NCBI RefSeq assembly: GCF_000189635.1 | Contig: NW_002476194.1 | Coordinates: forward strand, 1 to 64,000 | Direction of reading: 5' to 3' | Length of the DNA: 64,000 nucleotides | Source: Tetrahymena thermophila SB210 | Taxonomy: Eukaryota; Ciliophora; Oligohymenophorea; Hymenostomatida; Tetrahymenidae | Part shown: positions 26,667 through 39,800 of the stretch, piece by piece | Numbering within the stretch: the first letter of the stretch is position 1 | Layout: the number at the start of each line of letters is the position of its first letter | Translations under genes and position numbers: made by a program | Notes under the pieces: generated by a model | Told to the model about the DNA's origin: nothing | What the model saw: only the letters and a program-made list of their open reading frames with translations | Database searches by the model: none

Positions 26667-29571
26667 ATGCCAAAAATAAATATTATGCTCTCAAATATAC
26701 TTTGCCTGGTTCTTATTAGCCAAGCAATAGCTTAGAACTATGATTATAGTACTGCAAATGTTTGTGATACTTAGTCATTAGGTAAATCTCAGGATTAAGT
26801 TGCTTATATGTGTACTCACTAAGCTCTTGGTTCCTGCTAGCTACAATAAGCTGTATAAGCTGATGGCTACTCCAGCTTTGCAGAGTATGGATTCGGTGGT
26901 TATGGTAGCAACCCTCCTTCAAATTATTGCTGTAGATGCTTTTAAATTCAAGTCTAAGACAGTGATGCTCCTGCAAAGGATATTATTGTTTAAGGTATTA
27001 ACACTGGTGGTGATGTAAATAGTAACTAGTTCGATTTATCTATGATTGCTGGTGGTTTTGGCGCTAACAACGGATGTGCTAACAAAGTTTTTGCTTGGAA
27101 TGGTGGTGCTTGGGATGGACATGCTGGACCTGCCTAATATCCTTCAAGTGCTGCTGGTAATTGGTGCAGTGATCCTACTTAAGATAACTCCCAATGCTAA
27201 AATGCTTACTCTGGTGGTATCACTTAAAGAAGCGATTGTGCTAAGTTACCTAACAATAACTTAACCTAACTATGTTAATACTCTTTTGACACAAAATGGA
27301 GAACTAGCAACGGAAATAGGGATACTATTATGAAAGAAGTAAGATGCCCTGCTGGATTGATTAAATTATCAGGCTGTAACAAAGATGATTCATCTTTACC
27401 TTACCCTTCTGGAAAGCTCTCTGCTAGCGATCCTAATGTTGTAAAAGGAAAATTGACTCATATGTGGGATTGTAAATACTTTATTACTTTAATATTTTTA
27501 TTATTATTGATTTTACTAAATTTAAATATGGAAATAAAATTTGATTAAAAAAATTCCTATTAAATTATTCTATTTGAACATAATTTGATTGCTTATCTAG
27601 CATAAAAGAAAAAAAGAAAATCAATAGATTATTTACTTAATTTTGTTGTTTCAAACTAAATAAATTTATAAATTAATTAACTCAATTATGTTTGAGTGAT
27701 TTCAGGCTTGTTGATTTTACCACAAAAAAAAATTGAATTTTTTGTTAATGTTTCAAAAAAATTGTAAGCAGATTTTAATAAACATAAAAATTAACTAACC
27801 TGATTTCATTAAATATCTTTACAATAAAATAATACCCTATCTGAATTTTTCTGAGAAAACAATATATTTTTAAATTTAATTATCACAAATAAATATATTA
27901 AAGTTATATTTCGTATTTTATATAGGTTGCAAACCATCTTGCTCATGGACTGGAAACGTATCCAACGCTAAAGGCACTGCTGTCATGTCTTGCGATGCAT
28001 CAGGAACCAATATACTTGGTGCTAATACTTCATTTTAATGTGTGAATCTTACTTGTGATCCTACATGTAAAACCTGCTCAGCATCCAATGATTCAAGCAA
28101 ATGCACAGCTTGTAATACTGGCTACTACTTAAGCTCAAACCCTGGATAATGTAATGCTTGTCCTCCTGCTTTAAATTGCTAAGAATGCTCCAATAGCACT
28201 ACATGCACAACTTGTAAAACTGGATTTACTTTATAGAAAGATGGATCTTGCAAGAAACCTTGCGATTAAAGTTGCAAAACTTGCAGCACTCCTTAAGATG
28301 CTACTTAATGTACTTCTTGCAATGATGGATACTATCTGAGTGGATCTTCCGTTGGTACTTGTTCTAAATGCCCATCAAATTGTACTAGTTGCACTTCTAA
28401 TAGTAGCTGTTAAACTTGTACTGATAATTATGTTTTAATAAGTGGAAGTTGCTAACCTTGCAACAGTCCATGCTTATCTTGTAAAACAGATACCAATACT
28501 TGCACAAGCTGCGTTAAAGGTTATACTTTAAATGGAAATACATGCCAAGCCTCTTGTGATTCTACTTGCAAAACTTGCAGTAAAACCTAAGATGCAACTT
28601 AATGTACTTCTTGCAATACTGGATTTTATTTAAATGGAACTAATGTAGGATCGTGTGTTTAATGTTCTTCAAATTGCAGCAGTTGCACTTCCTAAAATAG
28701 CTGCTAAACTTGCACCAACAACACCATATTAGTGAGCGGTTAATGTTAATCTTGCACAAGTCCATGTTAAACTTGTTAGACTTCAGTCACAAATTGCTAA
28801 TCTTGTGTTTAAGGGTATACTTTGAATGGAAATACTTGTACTGCTTCAAACACTGGAAATTGCCATCCTAGTTGCTAAACATGCAGCAAACCAAACGATT
28901 AAAATTCTTGCACTTCATGCCCTACAGGATATCTTGTTCTTGGAGGTAACTGTTAGCCTTGTTAAAAGCCATGCTAGAATTGCAGCGGAAATCCTAATAG
29001 TTGCACTTCATGTATTGCAAATTATTCATTGAGTGGAAACACATGTGTTGGTAGTAATTAAGATTAAACACAGTGTCACCCTAGCTGCAAAACTTGCAGT
29101 GTTTAGCATGACTAAAATGCTTGTACCTCCTGTTTTGATGGGTTTTTAATTTTGGGTAATGGAAATTGTTAGCCTTGCCAGCCTCCTTGTTTTAATTGCT
29201 CTGGTAATCCTAACAATTGTACTGCATGTGCAAGTGGTTATGCTGTCTAAAACGGTACATGTTCAAAAATACTAAGTGATAATTCATAATGTAATTCAAC
29301 CTGCTAAACTTGCACATAGGCTAATAACGCAAATGCATGTGCAACATGCATGAATGGATTTGTTCTTACTTAAAATAATGCTTGTTAAGCCTGCTAAAGT
29401 CCCTGCTAAACATGCAGTGGTTCTCCAACTAGCTGTCTTTCTTGTATTGCTAATTATACCTTACAAGACAAGCAATGTGTTTCCTAATTTTCGGCAACAG
29501 TAAAAACCAATTCAAGCATTTTGAAATTAAGTTTTGTGGTTTTAATTTCTTTACTTATCTTCTCAATTTGA
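26667..29571 (+). CDS. Secreted GH45-like (circularly permuted) protein with cysteine-rich repeats and GPI signal
   Basis: Two exons, 26667-27471 and 27926-29571, joined over a 454-nt intron that splits the Cys269 codon, give 816 residues. A signal peptide (ends SQAIAQ) is followed by a domain with every hallmark of family 45 glycoside hydrolases (endoglucanase V type, cutting beta-1,4-glucans) but in changed order: VAYMC (46-49), YCCRCF (87-92), NTGGDVNSNQFDL (112-124), GGFGANNGC (129-137), YSGGITQRSDC (181-191), VRCPAGLIKLSGC (225-237), and only then WDCCKPSCSW (267-276) and SCDASG. In ordinary GH45 enzymes WDCCKPSC is N-terminal. The general base Asp is kept (D268), as is the Asp of HFDL (D123); the position of the usual acid Asp is Asn135. 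From about 300 to 790 run furin-like C-x2-C repeats (SCKTCS, CTSCxxGY). The end is a hydrophobic tail after Ser residues, as in GPI-anchored ciliate proteins. Confidence 0.85.
27472..27925 (+). other. Intron splitting the GH45 catalytic motif
   Basis: A 454-nt intron (GTAAATAC...TATATAG) that interrupts the codon of Cys269 in WDCCKPSC. Only this splice gives the exact GH45 signature, which fixes both ends. It contains TGA codons in frame. Confidence 0.85.
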
Positions 29572-30085
29572 TTTATGAAATAAATGAATTTGATTACATT
29601 ATTTACAAAAAATTATTAAAAAACTCTATAATTATTTATATTAGTACAAGATTGAGTAATATTACATTAAATTTAAAATCAAATCTAAATTTCTAAAATT
29701 TATTTATTATAATTCCTCACTATCTTAGTCTTCTGCAGAGGATTAAAAATTTAGCTGAGGACTTCTTTTTAAAAAATTATTTGCAAAAGTACTCTACATA
29801 TTTGTTTAAACAAATCGGCTGAGGAATTACAATAACTTTTTTATTAATTTCTAAGTAGAATTATATTTAAGAATTACTTACAAAATAAAATAAATTATTA
29901 AGTAAGTAAGTAAATTGAATTTGTTAAATTTGGATAATTAGTTTGCATAATTATATGAATCAATTTTAATAAAATAAACACCACAAAAAATTATAATTCA
30001 ACTAAAATATCTTTTTAATATAAATTTCAGTGTAATCAAAATAGCTTTAATTTTCACTGGAAAAATGTATATTCAAGCTATTTTC
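29572..30085. other. Intergenic stretch between convergent genes
   Basis: Spacer between the GH45-like gene and the lipoate ligase gene, whose 3' ends face each other. It contains a 120-base inverted-repeat element described separately; the rest shows nothing. Confidence 0.6.
29710..29829. repeat. 120-bp element with 10-bp terminal inverted repeats
   Basis: The left end TAATTCCTCA (29710-29719) is matched exactly by TGAGGAATTA at 29820-29829. Both ends start or finish with TA, so the element may be 8-bp inverted repeats inside a TA target duplication, the pattern of Tc1/mariner-derived MITEs and of many ciliate internal eliminated sequences. The interior has no coding capacity. The same 10-mer occurs once more at about 45573 without a partner. 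A chance hairpin in AT-rich DNA is possible. Confidence 0.3.
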
Positions 30086-31463
30086 TCACAGTAAATGAGA
30101 GAGTGCAGGTAAAATCTCATTTTTGATAATTTCGCTCTCATAAGGAGAGAGAACAGAATCATTTTAGAGAACATTTTCGATAATGCTTTTCTCAACTTCA
30201 CTAATCCCATATGCAATTTTTTATTTTGAAAAAAGATCATTCAATAATTATTCAGCATAATAAAATATGCGATCATCAAATTTGAATTCCATTTTGCTTA
30301 TAAAACCTTAGAAAAGAATTAGAGAGTTATTTTTTAAAAAATATTACCTTGTTCTTGTTCTATTAATATTTAAACTTCACCATGAGATAATGGAATTATT
30401 ATATCATTTTCAAATTTAGGAGTTTTACCATACATCCATTCCCATGATTTGAACTCATTTATTTATTCCTTAATAAATGGTTCATTTATCATAGTTTTAT
30501 ATTCAAAATGCTTAGTAATACAGTTTTAAACACCAAAAAAATTAGAAAAAGAGTCAATAATACTTTTATAAATCATATCTTCTTATATATTTGGATAAAT
30601 ATCTTTAATATTACAAACTTATGATACAACACTTTCTTGTGCCTTGCTTTTAATTTATTTTTCTTTTGGCTTTAGATACCTCCAAAGCCTATTTAAATTG
30701 GCATCAACTAGAAGGGTTCCATGATGTAAACATTTTTTACCCTCTCCATACTTGTTAGGCATATTGGCCTAATAAGCAGAGCCAGATATCTTTAAAAAGA
30801 TAAAAAAATAAGTTAATTCTACTAAGTTAAAACTATTCTTTAATTTAGCTCATACTTTCTTAGAATGGATAGTTAAGTCTTTTCTCGCAGTCAATCCTGT
30901 TTCTATTCCAATATTCCTCATTGCGTTTTGCAGAATTTATACATTATATTAGCGTGGATCCAGAGGATATATATCTTTACTATATATTGGTGTAATAAAG
31001 CTGAAGCAAATGTTACCTTTTAAATTAAATCATAGCTTAATAACAATTATTTTCAATAAATTTTATACCCATATCATGATAAACAGTTCCACCTCCTGTT
31101 TTCCTCCTTACAAAAGGCACCTAATCTTCATATAAGTTGAACATGTTGCACTCTTACCATTGATTTTAATATTTTCCTAAAAAGCCAAATTTATCATCTG
31201 ATTAAGTTAAAATTATGAATAATTGTAATACCAATAATAACTGAATCTTTATTTTTCCAAAGCATCAGACGAGGCACTTTTAAGTCTTTCTCATAGAGGA
31301 GCTGCTCTAGAGACAGGTTGTAATGTATGTCATTTGAATCAGAAAAAAATACTTCAACATATTCATGTTTATCAATCTAAATTGATGTGTTGAATTAATA
31401 TAGAATCTTCTTTGAAGTTAGATATCTACTAAATTTATTCAAAAAACTTTATTTTGCTATCAT
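30086..31463 (-). CDS. Lipoate-protein ligase / lipoyltransferase
   Basis: Five exons (31463-31232, 31176-31069, 31016-30856, 30789-30348, 30306-30086) with consistent phases give 387 residues. The enzyme attaches lipoic acid to lysines of 2-oxoacid dehydrogenase E2 subunits and the glycine cleavage H protein, in mitochondria. Family motifs seen in order: YNLSLEQLLYE, LMLWKNKDSVIIGKYQN, VPFVRRKTGGGTVYHDMGN (lipoate-binding loop), KKISGSAYQ (adenylate-contacting lysine) and LHHGTLLVDANL. A C-terminal accessory domain (from about 300) carries WEWMYGKTPKF. The N-terminus (MIAKQSFLNKFSRYL) is basic, amphipathic and free of acids, fitting a mitochondrial import signal. The last joint has two possible AG acceptors; the chosen one gives GFISKMEF and keeps the frame. 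Confidence 0.9.
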
Positions 31464-32088
31464 TTTTATTTAAATTTATTAATTTTAATAATATTTTATA
31501 AAAGCTGAGATCCATCAAATTATTTTTATTTGTAAATTTTCTTCTCGTTTGATGTAAGCAGCGTGCAATTTTTAAATCGTTTTTAACATACAATAATATT
31601 TTAACTTGATATTAAAAACACTAAATAGTAAGTAAAGTTTTACAAGTAAAATTAAACAAACAAAAGATATCCTTCAAAATGATTTATAACACTTATTAAT
31701 AAAAATGAAATCTAATAATTTATATCAATCTATCTGATTTCAATTTTCTGAATAATTTTAGTTCATAAAAAACTTGAAAATACATTTTTAAATTCACTTA
31801 AAAAACTAAAACATTAAGTAAATATAGCAAATATTGCTCACCATTCTCTAAAACAAAATGAAAAAAAATACTAAAAAAGCATCTTGTTTAAGGTCTACTT
31901 CAAGACTAGATTTTTAAAATGTTATTACAAATAATTTTTTTAATTGTCAAAATATTTAAGAATGTTTTTTTCAGAAGTAATCTGATAAAAGTAAAAATGT
32001 TTTTATATCTTTTTTAATAATAAATAAATATGAATTTTTACAGAGTAAATTTAAATGCATAAGTCTTAATTTTTAAATGATAGATAAA
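31464..32088. other. Intergenic stretch
   Basis: AT-rich spacer between two minus-strand genes; it holds the ligase promoter and the 3' end of the channel gene. Nothing else is recognised. Confidence 0.55.
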
Positions 32089-35000
32089 TCATATGGGTAC
32101 AACTTTGTTTAAATCTCTACCTTTTAATTTTATAGGAGGTAGATTCTTTTCAATATTTCCATCTTAATGTTTATCACTTTATGACTTAAGATCTGGTTAT
32201 TTTTAGATTAATTGCTCACTTTCTTTTAAGTTATTTTGCAAGATAGTTGATTATAAAATTTGTTGATTATCTTCCTTTATATCATTATTGCATTCATCGT
32301 ATATGGGCTGCTATTAGTTGCTTTTTAATATTAAATTTTAGCTTTCTTGTTAAGGGGAAATCAAGCTGTCTTTTTATGTAAGTAATTAATTTTATTATTT
32401 AATTTATAATTGGCCTTCTTATCTTAATGTTTCTTCTTATTAAATATTGTAAAAGCTATCTTATTATTTTGGTTATTGACTGGTTTCTTGTTAGTTTTAA
32501 TTCTAGGCAATTTCATTTATCTCATTTATCTCTTCTTAAGCAATTTATTGGTTTTAAAACACGCTTTATCTGCTTTGCTATTCTTTTATCCTTAAACTCT
32601 TGAGTTTTTAAATTTTAGTAGTAGACTTTTTGTAATTGTCTTCAAAGAATTTTTCTGTAAACTTACCAACAAAACTGAGTGGTTCTTTACTTTTTGATTA
32701 TCTTTTTTAAACATCTGGGTAAAATAAATTCTTTAAAAATTCTTTTTTTTATGGGTCTTTTTCATTATCAATAGAAAAATCTACATACTTCTTAATTGCT
32801 TCCGTTTTTAGAATAGGATTTTTTCTATCATAGTCAGTTGAAAAATGACCTTGAACTTTAGCATCACTATAAGATAAAGATTCTACAAAATTTAAATCCT
32901 AATTGAATACTTTGTTGATATATTTGTTTATAGGGAATATAAAATAAACACTACTAATAGTAAGCTAGGCAATAGCAGCAGAACTAATTTCTGAATTCAA
33001 TATATATTCAAATATGAAGCATCCTTTTCAAAATAAAAAAAATAATTAAATAGTTTGAATTATTAAGTCAATAAATAATCTTTTTACCTAAAGAGAAAAA
33101 TAAAATAATTATTTCTAGATACAGATCATTCATTTCTAAAGGAAGTTCTGCTCCATATGGTACTGGCATACTTAGTCTTCTTACCAGCAAATACTTATTT
33201 GTGAACATTTACAAAATAAGTGATATAATAGAAAAAACTAAACCTAAAGGTATCAATTAAGCATAAAAACATGTTAAAAGCAATGTGTTAACAGCACTTG
33301 CAAAAGGTGGAGCAATGTCAAATTAAGCTCTTTCAAAAATATCATGTACTTGTATCTAAGTCAATCTAGCTTTTTCTTTTTCAGTTTTTTTAAAAAACAG
33401 CTTTTGCTGCATCCATTTAATAATTTATGAAATTTACAGACCTTAAATAATTGATGGTAAACCAATATTGTATATAAGTAATATAGTAATATCGTATACT
33501 AAACCACCATAAACCCATACATCTCGAATATTTTAAAATAAATTAACAAAAAACTAGACTATTGTAGTATTTATGAACTGAACTAGACCTGACTTTTTAG
33601 CAACACTTATAATAGTGCGAGTTTTTGAATTAAAAGATTCATAATTTGCCAACTATGCAATTGTTAATTAGAGCAACTAGTTAATAAGTAGCACCGATAA
33701 CGATGTAAGCATAGCGTATGCCTCAATTAAACTATTGTTTTTCTCCTTTCTTTTAAAATTATCTTGGGACTCTTATATGTAAAAGATTATCACATAGCAG
33801 CAGCCAATCAATCCAGCAGAAACCTATTTAAATAAAAAAAATATTATTTTAATGAAGAAAATAAAGAGATGAAGATAAAAAAATATTATCTAAATTAATG
33901 TTAAATTAAATTAAACATATTTGAATTTAGTAAAATATTTGTTTTAATGAATGTCTCTCTCCATTTTATATTAATTATAAAAATAATAATTTATTATTAC
34001 AATGATGCTAACACTTCTTCTTAATATCTTTGAAAGAGAACTAATTTCAATATTTTCCCAATTAATATCTCCAGGTTCAGGTGCCCTATTTACAGATAGA
34101 ATATTATTATCAAATTTCTTTTTTTTATCATATAATTTAGTATGTCTAATAAAGGGATGTGATTTAAAATGCTCATAAACTTTAATAGCTTAATCTTCTG
34201 TTTCAAAGCTAACAAATGCAGCTCCTGCAAATGTCTATTCTATGTCTATTTCTTAAAAGCATTTATTTTCGTAATCTTAAATTTTTTATCTGATTTAATC
34301 TTATTATTCTAAGCTAATATCTCCTCCAAGTTCCTCATTCCATTTATTATATTACTTTAATTTAAAAGCTTAAACAATTTTCATAACTTTTACACCAGGG
34401 ACTTAAGAATATATAAATTCCTGTATGTCCTTTCTTTTTTTATTTAAAGGAATTTTATCAAAAAATATTGTGTAATCACTCACTGAAACATCATAAGAAT
34501 CTACTTATCTAGCAAAATTTACTTACTTTAATCTAAAAATTGTTATATAAAATATTAAAACTATGCATGTAGCAAGGTTGAGATAAGATTAAGTAGCGTC
34601 AGGATCATTTTATTATCTGTTTGATTAAGCAAGTTTAGTTGCAAAAGATACTCTGCATTATTCAGTTTCTTAGCATTACTAACCTTAATCATTTTATACC
34701 ATATTATAAATTCCCGAAATAAGTAAAGTAATAAATAAAAATCCTATTGAATATATCATAAACTAAAAATATAGAGGATAAGCCGGGCCGAGATGAGCTA
34801 AATCTTCATAATTTCCAATCATACTAATGAGGTATTCTTTAATAATAGAATTTTAATTAAAAAATTAAATATGAAAAATGTTTTTTAATCCTAAGTACCA
34901 TCAAAATATAATCAATCAATAAATTAATTAATTAATCATTCATTCAATCAATCTATAAGTCAGTCATAAATAAGTATAAATTTAAAAGTTTTTAAAGATG

Positions 35001-35549
35001 GGTTTTAATAAAAAATAATACAATTATTTATCAAAATTATATTAAGTATTTTATATTATTTACCATCTCCTAAGGCTATTTAGCTACAGCAAGGGCAAAT
35101 ATTTTCTGGATCAATATCTTCTGCTTTGTTTTCAAACTGTTTATTTAACACTTCTTTGTATACTCTACTAGCTTTTTCATGAAGATATGCCATTTCTATG
35201 CTAAAAAATGGTTTTTTTGGATTAAAAAACGTTTCCTTTCTTTTAAGACTCTAGTTTTTTTTATAATCTGGAGCTGATTTTGTAGCTTTTCTTTTTTCTA
35301 GGTCTTTTTCGTCAATTTATTGTAAATTATTTTCTTAGTCTTCATTATCATTTTAGTTTTTGGCTAGCCTAATATTTAAAGCAATTAAAATAAATTGATG
35401 TAAATTTTAAGTCTAAAAATAATCAACTCTACTGCGAACGTCGCATTTTTTTTAATTTCGAAGTGTCCTTCTACCGATTTTTCATTAGCATTAACAATAA
35501 CCTCCCCATTGCTTTTATCAATTGAGCCTATTGTATGTTAAGGATTCAT
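32089..35549 (-). CDS. OSCA/TMEM63-like (CSC1, DUF221) mechanosensitive channel
   Basis: Main exons are 35549-35064 (with an unresolved intron inside), 34836-34001, 33823-33088 and 33023-32089; the last three join in good phase. The order of parts fits OSCA/TMEM63 osmosensitive cation channels: early membrane helices (PLYFQFMIYSIGFLFITLL, ATCIVLIFYITIF), then a large cytosolic RRM-like loop (SDYTIFFDKIPLNKKRKD ... AGAAFVSFETEDQA), then the pore bundle (VSAGLIGCCYVIIFYIQES, VWVYGGLVYDITILLIYNI, FASAVNTLL, ISSAAIAQLTISSVYFIF). The C-terminal 250 residues are Gln-rich and cytosolic. The first 35 residues (IGSIDKSNGEVIVNANEKS) and the segment before the first helix (EKDLEKRKATKSAPDYKK) are in different frames, so a short intron near 35430-35360 must exist, but no donor/acceptor pair I tried gave the right phase. 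Confidence 0.7.
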
Positions 35550-36803
35550 TTTAAAAACGATAGGTCAAATAATAATTAAACTTATTTTATAACTGAATAA
35601 ATTATTGATGAAATCTAGAAAGTATACAAACAATTAGCCAATTTAAATTCCTAACTAAACAGCTGAGTATTTATATCTAAAAAGATTATTAAAATAGTTA
35701 TTTATGTTTGTTAAAAATATTTTAAAAAATAATAAATTTATCATAAATTAATTGATTATCATTTTTTTATTTAGTTTGATGTATTAAAATATATTTATTT
35801 CTTTCAATTTAAAATAAAAATAAAATATTTAAATTAAAATTATTTTTAAAATAAATCATTTAATCTAAAAAATGTTATTTTAGTTATTATAAATGTTACT
35901 GATTAGTAAGTTAGTTCTTGTTGTGTGATTGATTTCGTTAGTTAAACGAAGTTGATGAAGATATTTAAATATTACTGGATTACTTCAGAAAGGAGATTTA
36001 ATAAAATTATTAATAGTGAATGAACAATATTAATTCATCAAACAAAAAATGATAATATAAAAAGTAAGAAAAGTATTAATAAAATGGGTTAACTATTTAT
36101 TATAAATTAAAATAAAAAAAAGTAGTCTTATCTATTTTTTTAGTGACCAAATAAGTTATGTTTTTTATTTTAATATCTATTGATAATAATTTTATAATAT
36201 TTCAAAAATTTAATTTTTAGACCTTCATTTTTCATGATATATTATAATATATTAAGGATTATTGATAGTTAGTATTAACATATATAAAATTTAATATTTA
36301 ATGTTTTAACAACGAATAATAAAAAAGTGCTAAAATTACTTTTATTATTTGAAGATATTAAAAATAAAATATTAAATTTATGCTTATTTTTGGTTGAAAT
36401 AAAAAAATATTTGCCCATCAAATGATTTAAATTTAATATTTTTTTTAATGAAATTTTACAGTTTTGCTAGTTTATAAAAAAATGAGTGAATTATATCTTT
36501 TAAAATTTTTGATGAACATGAAATTATATAAATAATATCTTCTAGTTTATAGTAAAAACTTTAAAAAGTTATTTGATGGTAATTATATAACCAATAATCA
36601 TCACTCTTTTATAATTAAGTAATTCTTTTTATTCATATAATTGATAAAATTCATATAAAATTTTTTTATATTCCATCCAGTATATATACTATTCAACTTA
36701 GAAATATCAATTTCACATAGATATTAATATAAAGGGTGATATATACAAATTTTAATACAAATTTACAAAGTTCAATTAACACTGGGTTGAAAATATACTA
36801 AAA
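35550..36803. other. Divergent intergenic region
   Basis: 1.25 kb between the channel gene (minus) and the ankyrin gene (plus), holding both promoters. AT-rich throughout with no coding frame or repeat seen. Confidence 0.55.
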
Positions 36804-39800
36804 ATGTTATTACTCCCAAAATATCAAGGTTAGGTGTAAGCCTCTTCTTTAAAAAATATTGAAGCATTTCAATTAGATAGTCATTTAAGCAGTAAATAGC
36901 TTCCATCATCTAACACAAATCTAGATTTGATTAATCTAAATAATGGTTAAAATAATAATATTTAATAAATAAGTGATAAAAAATATACTTCAGATAAAAG
37001 CGTTAACTTTTAAAACCTTTTAATTTAAGATTCTGCCAAAAAGGCTAAGTAAAATGGAGGAAGCTTTTCTCAATTAAAATATTCATAAACCGCCTTGGAC
37101 AGCAAAGAGAGTTTTTCTGAGTTGCCAAATGATTCACAGGGTTTAATATAAACTATGATGAGCTTTAACAAAAATAATCAGCAGTTACTCAAAAAAGGAA
37201 ATATAGTTACCTTCAAATCTTAAGAAATTTTACAATATCAAGACTAATTAAGTGGATAAAAATCTAAATCATCATAGAATCTTCAACGTAATCGTAAATA
37301 TCACAATGGCTTAAACCATGAATAATTGTAGAAATAATAGTCTATTCAATAAAAGTCAAGCACCCAGTTACCTTTTACTTCTGCGGTAAGTAACCACTTC
37401 CTTGTTCCTAAAAAGATAAGTTCTTAAGTAACTTTGAAGACAATAATTAACTTAAATCATGGAGGTAACGAAAAGAGAAACTCTATCAACAGCGACAAAA
37501 ATCTTCCTCTTTTAAGTTAAGATTAGTAAAATAAACATATTTCTAGTGATAAAAACATAGTGTATATAAAAGATAGATTCATCGATACTAGAGAATAGAC
37601 AAAAGTTAACAAAAGATATTAGGTAGAATAAGAAATGTCCTCTTTAGATTCTATAATGCAATAAAATAAAGCATAGCTTTCTACAGCTTAAAATTCAACT
37701 TAAAAATAATTTAGCAACAGAAAATAAAATTTATCTCATAATATTTTAGATGATGGAGTAGCTATTGGATAGTTAAAGTTTGGTTAGACTGGTTCATTAT
37801 AAATATATAAACAACCTGCATCATTACAAGAACCGTGTATTAATACTTAATAACCAGAATCTCCAGAAGCTGTAACCAAAACAGTTACTATATTAAAGAA
37901 ACCCTCTTCTCGTCATTAACCCAGCAGAATGAAGTTTATTACAGTTACAAAATATACTAATTAATAGAAAAAGAGTCTTCCTTCAACACCAATAAATAAT
38001 GCAAATCAAAGATAAGATGTTTTAACCTAATAATATTCTAGCCGAAATGCTTATTAGGGAATGAATAGTCTTGAAATTCGCCCCTTCTCAATTGACTCTT
38101 CAATTTAAAAGAGAGATGTTTTAAAAAATGCATTATAGAATTAATTAAAAACATAAATTAGTTAGCTTCAAGAGAAAAATGAGTTAGGTCTAATTAGAAA
38201 CTTCAATAATACATCAAGATCTCTAATAGGAGAATAGTTACCATCTTTTTAATAGCTGAAACAAAAAACAAATTCATAACAAAAACTAAAAACATAACAA
38301 TCAACTCAACAAATTTAATATATTTAAGATCCTCTTGCTAATTCAGTAAAAGTTTTGAACTCCGATTAGCAGAATTTTCTTTAAAGGAGTATAAATTTAA
38401 TTAATAATGTCTTCCCTAAAGGGTAGAGCTGTGTTTAAATTTAGCCATTTGAATCAAACACCCTAAATGACCTCAGCAGATCAAAAAAAGTAATTTAAGA
38501 GAAATTAGAACAAGTATAGACTTAAAAGTCATTAAAGAGAATTACATTTAATCTTGAAAAAAGTGATTCAGAAGATGATAAAAGTTACTCAAATGCTCCT
38601 AAGAAGTCTTACTCCTACCTAAAAGATCTTCCTGAATCTTAACTAGGAAGCCAAGAAAATTCATAAAATTATTAATATGAAATAAAACATATTGATGAAT
38701 AATAGGATGAGCAAAGTCAAAACAAAGAAACTGAAATCTAAAATGAGCCTAGAAATACATTATCAAGAGAAAGTTTGAGAGCTTTTAGCTCTAAGAGAGA
38801 TATAAATAGTCCAAAATAAGCACTAAGTGAGAAAGTGTAGAGTAGTATAAATCAGCTCAAAGATGATTTAAGCAATATAACTGAGGGAGAAAGCTAGGAG
38901 GAATAAAAAAAAGATGAATTCTAAATAACTTTAGATTAAACTAAAAACTATTAAAAGGGCATAGACATAGAAAAGGAAATTCAGAAGTAAAAACTTCAAA
39001 GACAGCGCACACAGTAAACTAAAGTTCAAGAATTGATTAGCACTATCCAAAATAATGCGATGGAAAATGAGATTAGCGAATCTAGAATGCAACGCAGTAA
39101 GATATTCAATTTCAAAAAGTAGAAGTCTAAGATTTTAGAAGAGCAAAAGATTTAGAAGAAGAAAGAGTTTGAAGAAAATCTATAGCAAATAAAAGAAAAG
39201 AATGAATACAAAGATAGAGAGATTGATTTGCTAGAACATGAGTATCTAACTGGAGGCAAATTTAATTAGAAAAATTATAACAATCTGAAAATAAACAGAC
39301 AAGTCAAAAGGACTAAAGAGCAGATAGTAAATATTTTCAAGCAAACTGTTAAACTCTTACAAAGACTCAATATAAATCCATAGGATGTACCATATTATTT
39401 AAATATTTAAATCCTAATAATATTTGATTAATCATTTAAAAAGGTCATTAACAACAAGATTTTTAGTTCTAAGCCATTTGAAAAAGAGAGATCCTAAGAA
39501 TTTTTCGCTTGTGTTAAAGCTAATAACGTGGAATAAGTATCATACCTGCTTAGAGTTGACAAATTTCTTGTATATGACTACGACTTTGTAAATATTTCTT
39601 TACTTATGATTTATTTATTTACTTTTTTAAAGTATTTTATGACACCACTTCATTGGGCTTGCAAAAGAGGACTCTTAAAAATGACTTAATTGCTAATTAA
39701 ATTTAATTCTGATTTAGAGGCAGAAGACTTAGTAATTTATTTAATCATTTATTAACCTATTTTATTAAAAATTTGGAAAAAATATTTTCAAAATAAAACA

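Noticed and set aside
26716-27264. Several short standard-code ORFs on both strands
   Set aside because: They are shadows of the GH45-like gene, whose true frame runs through TAA and TAG.
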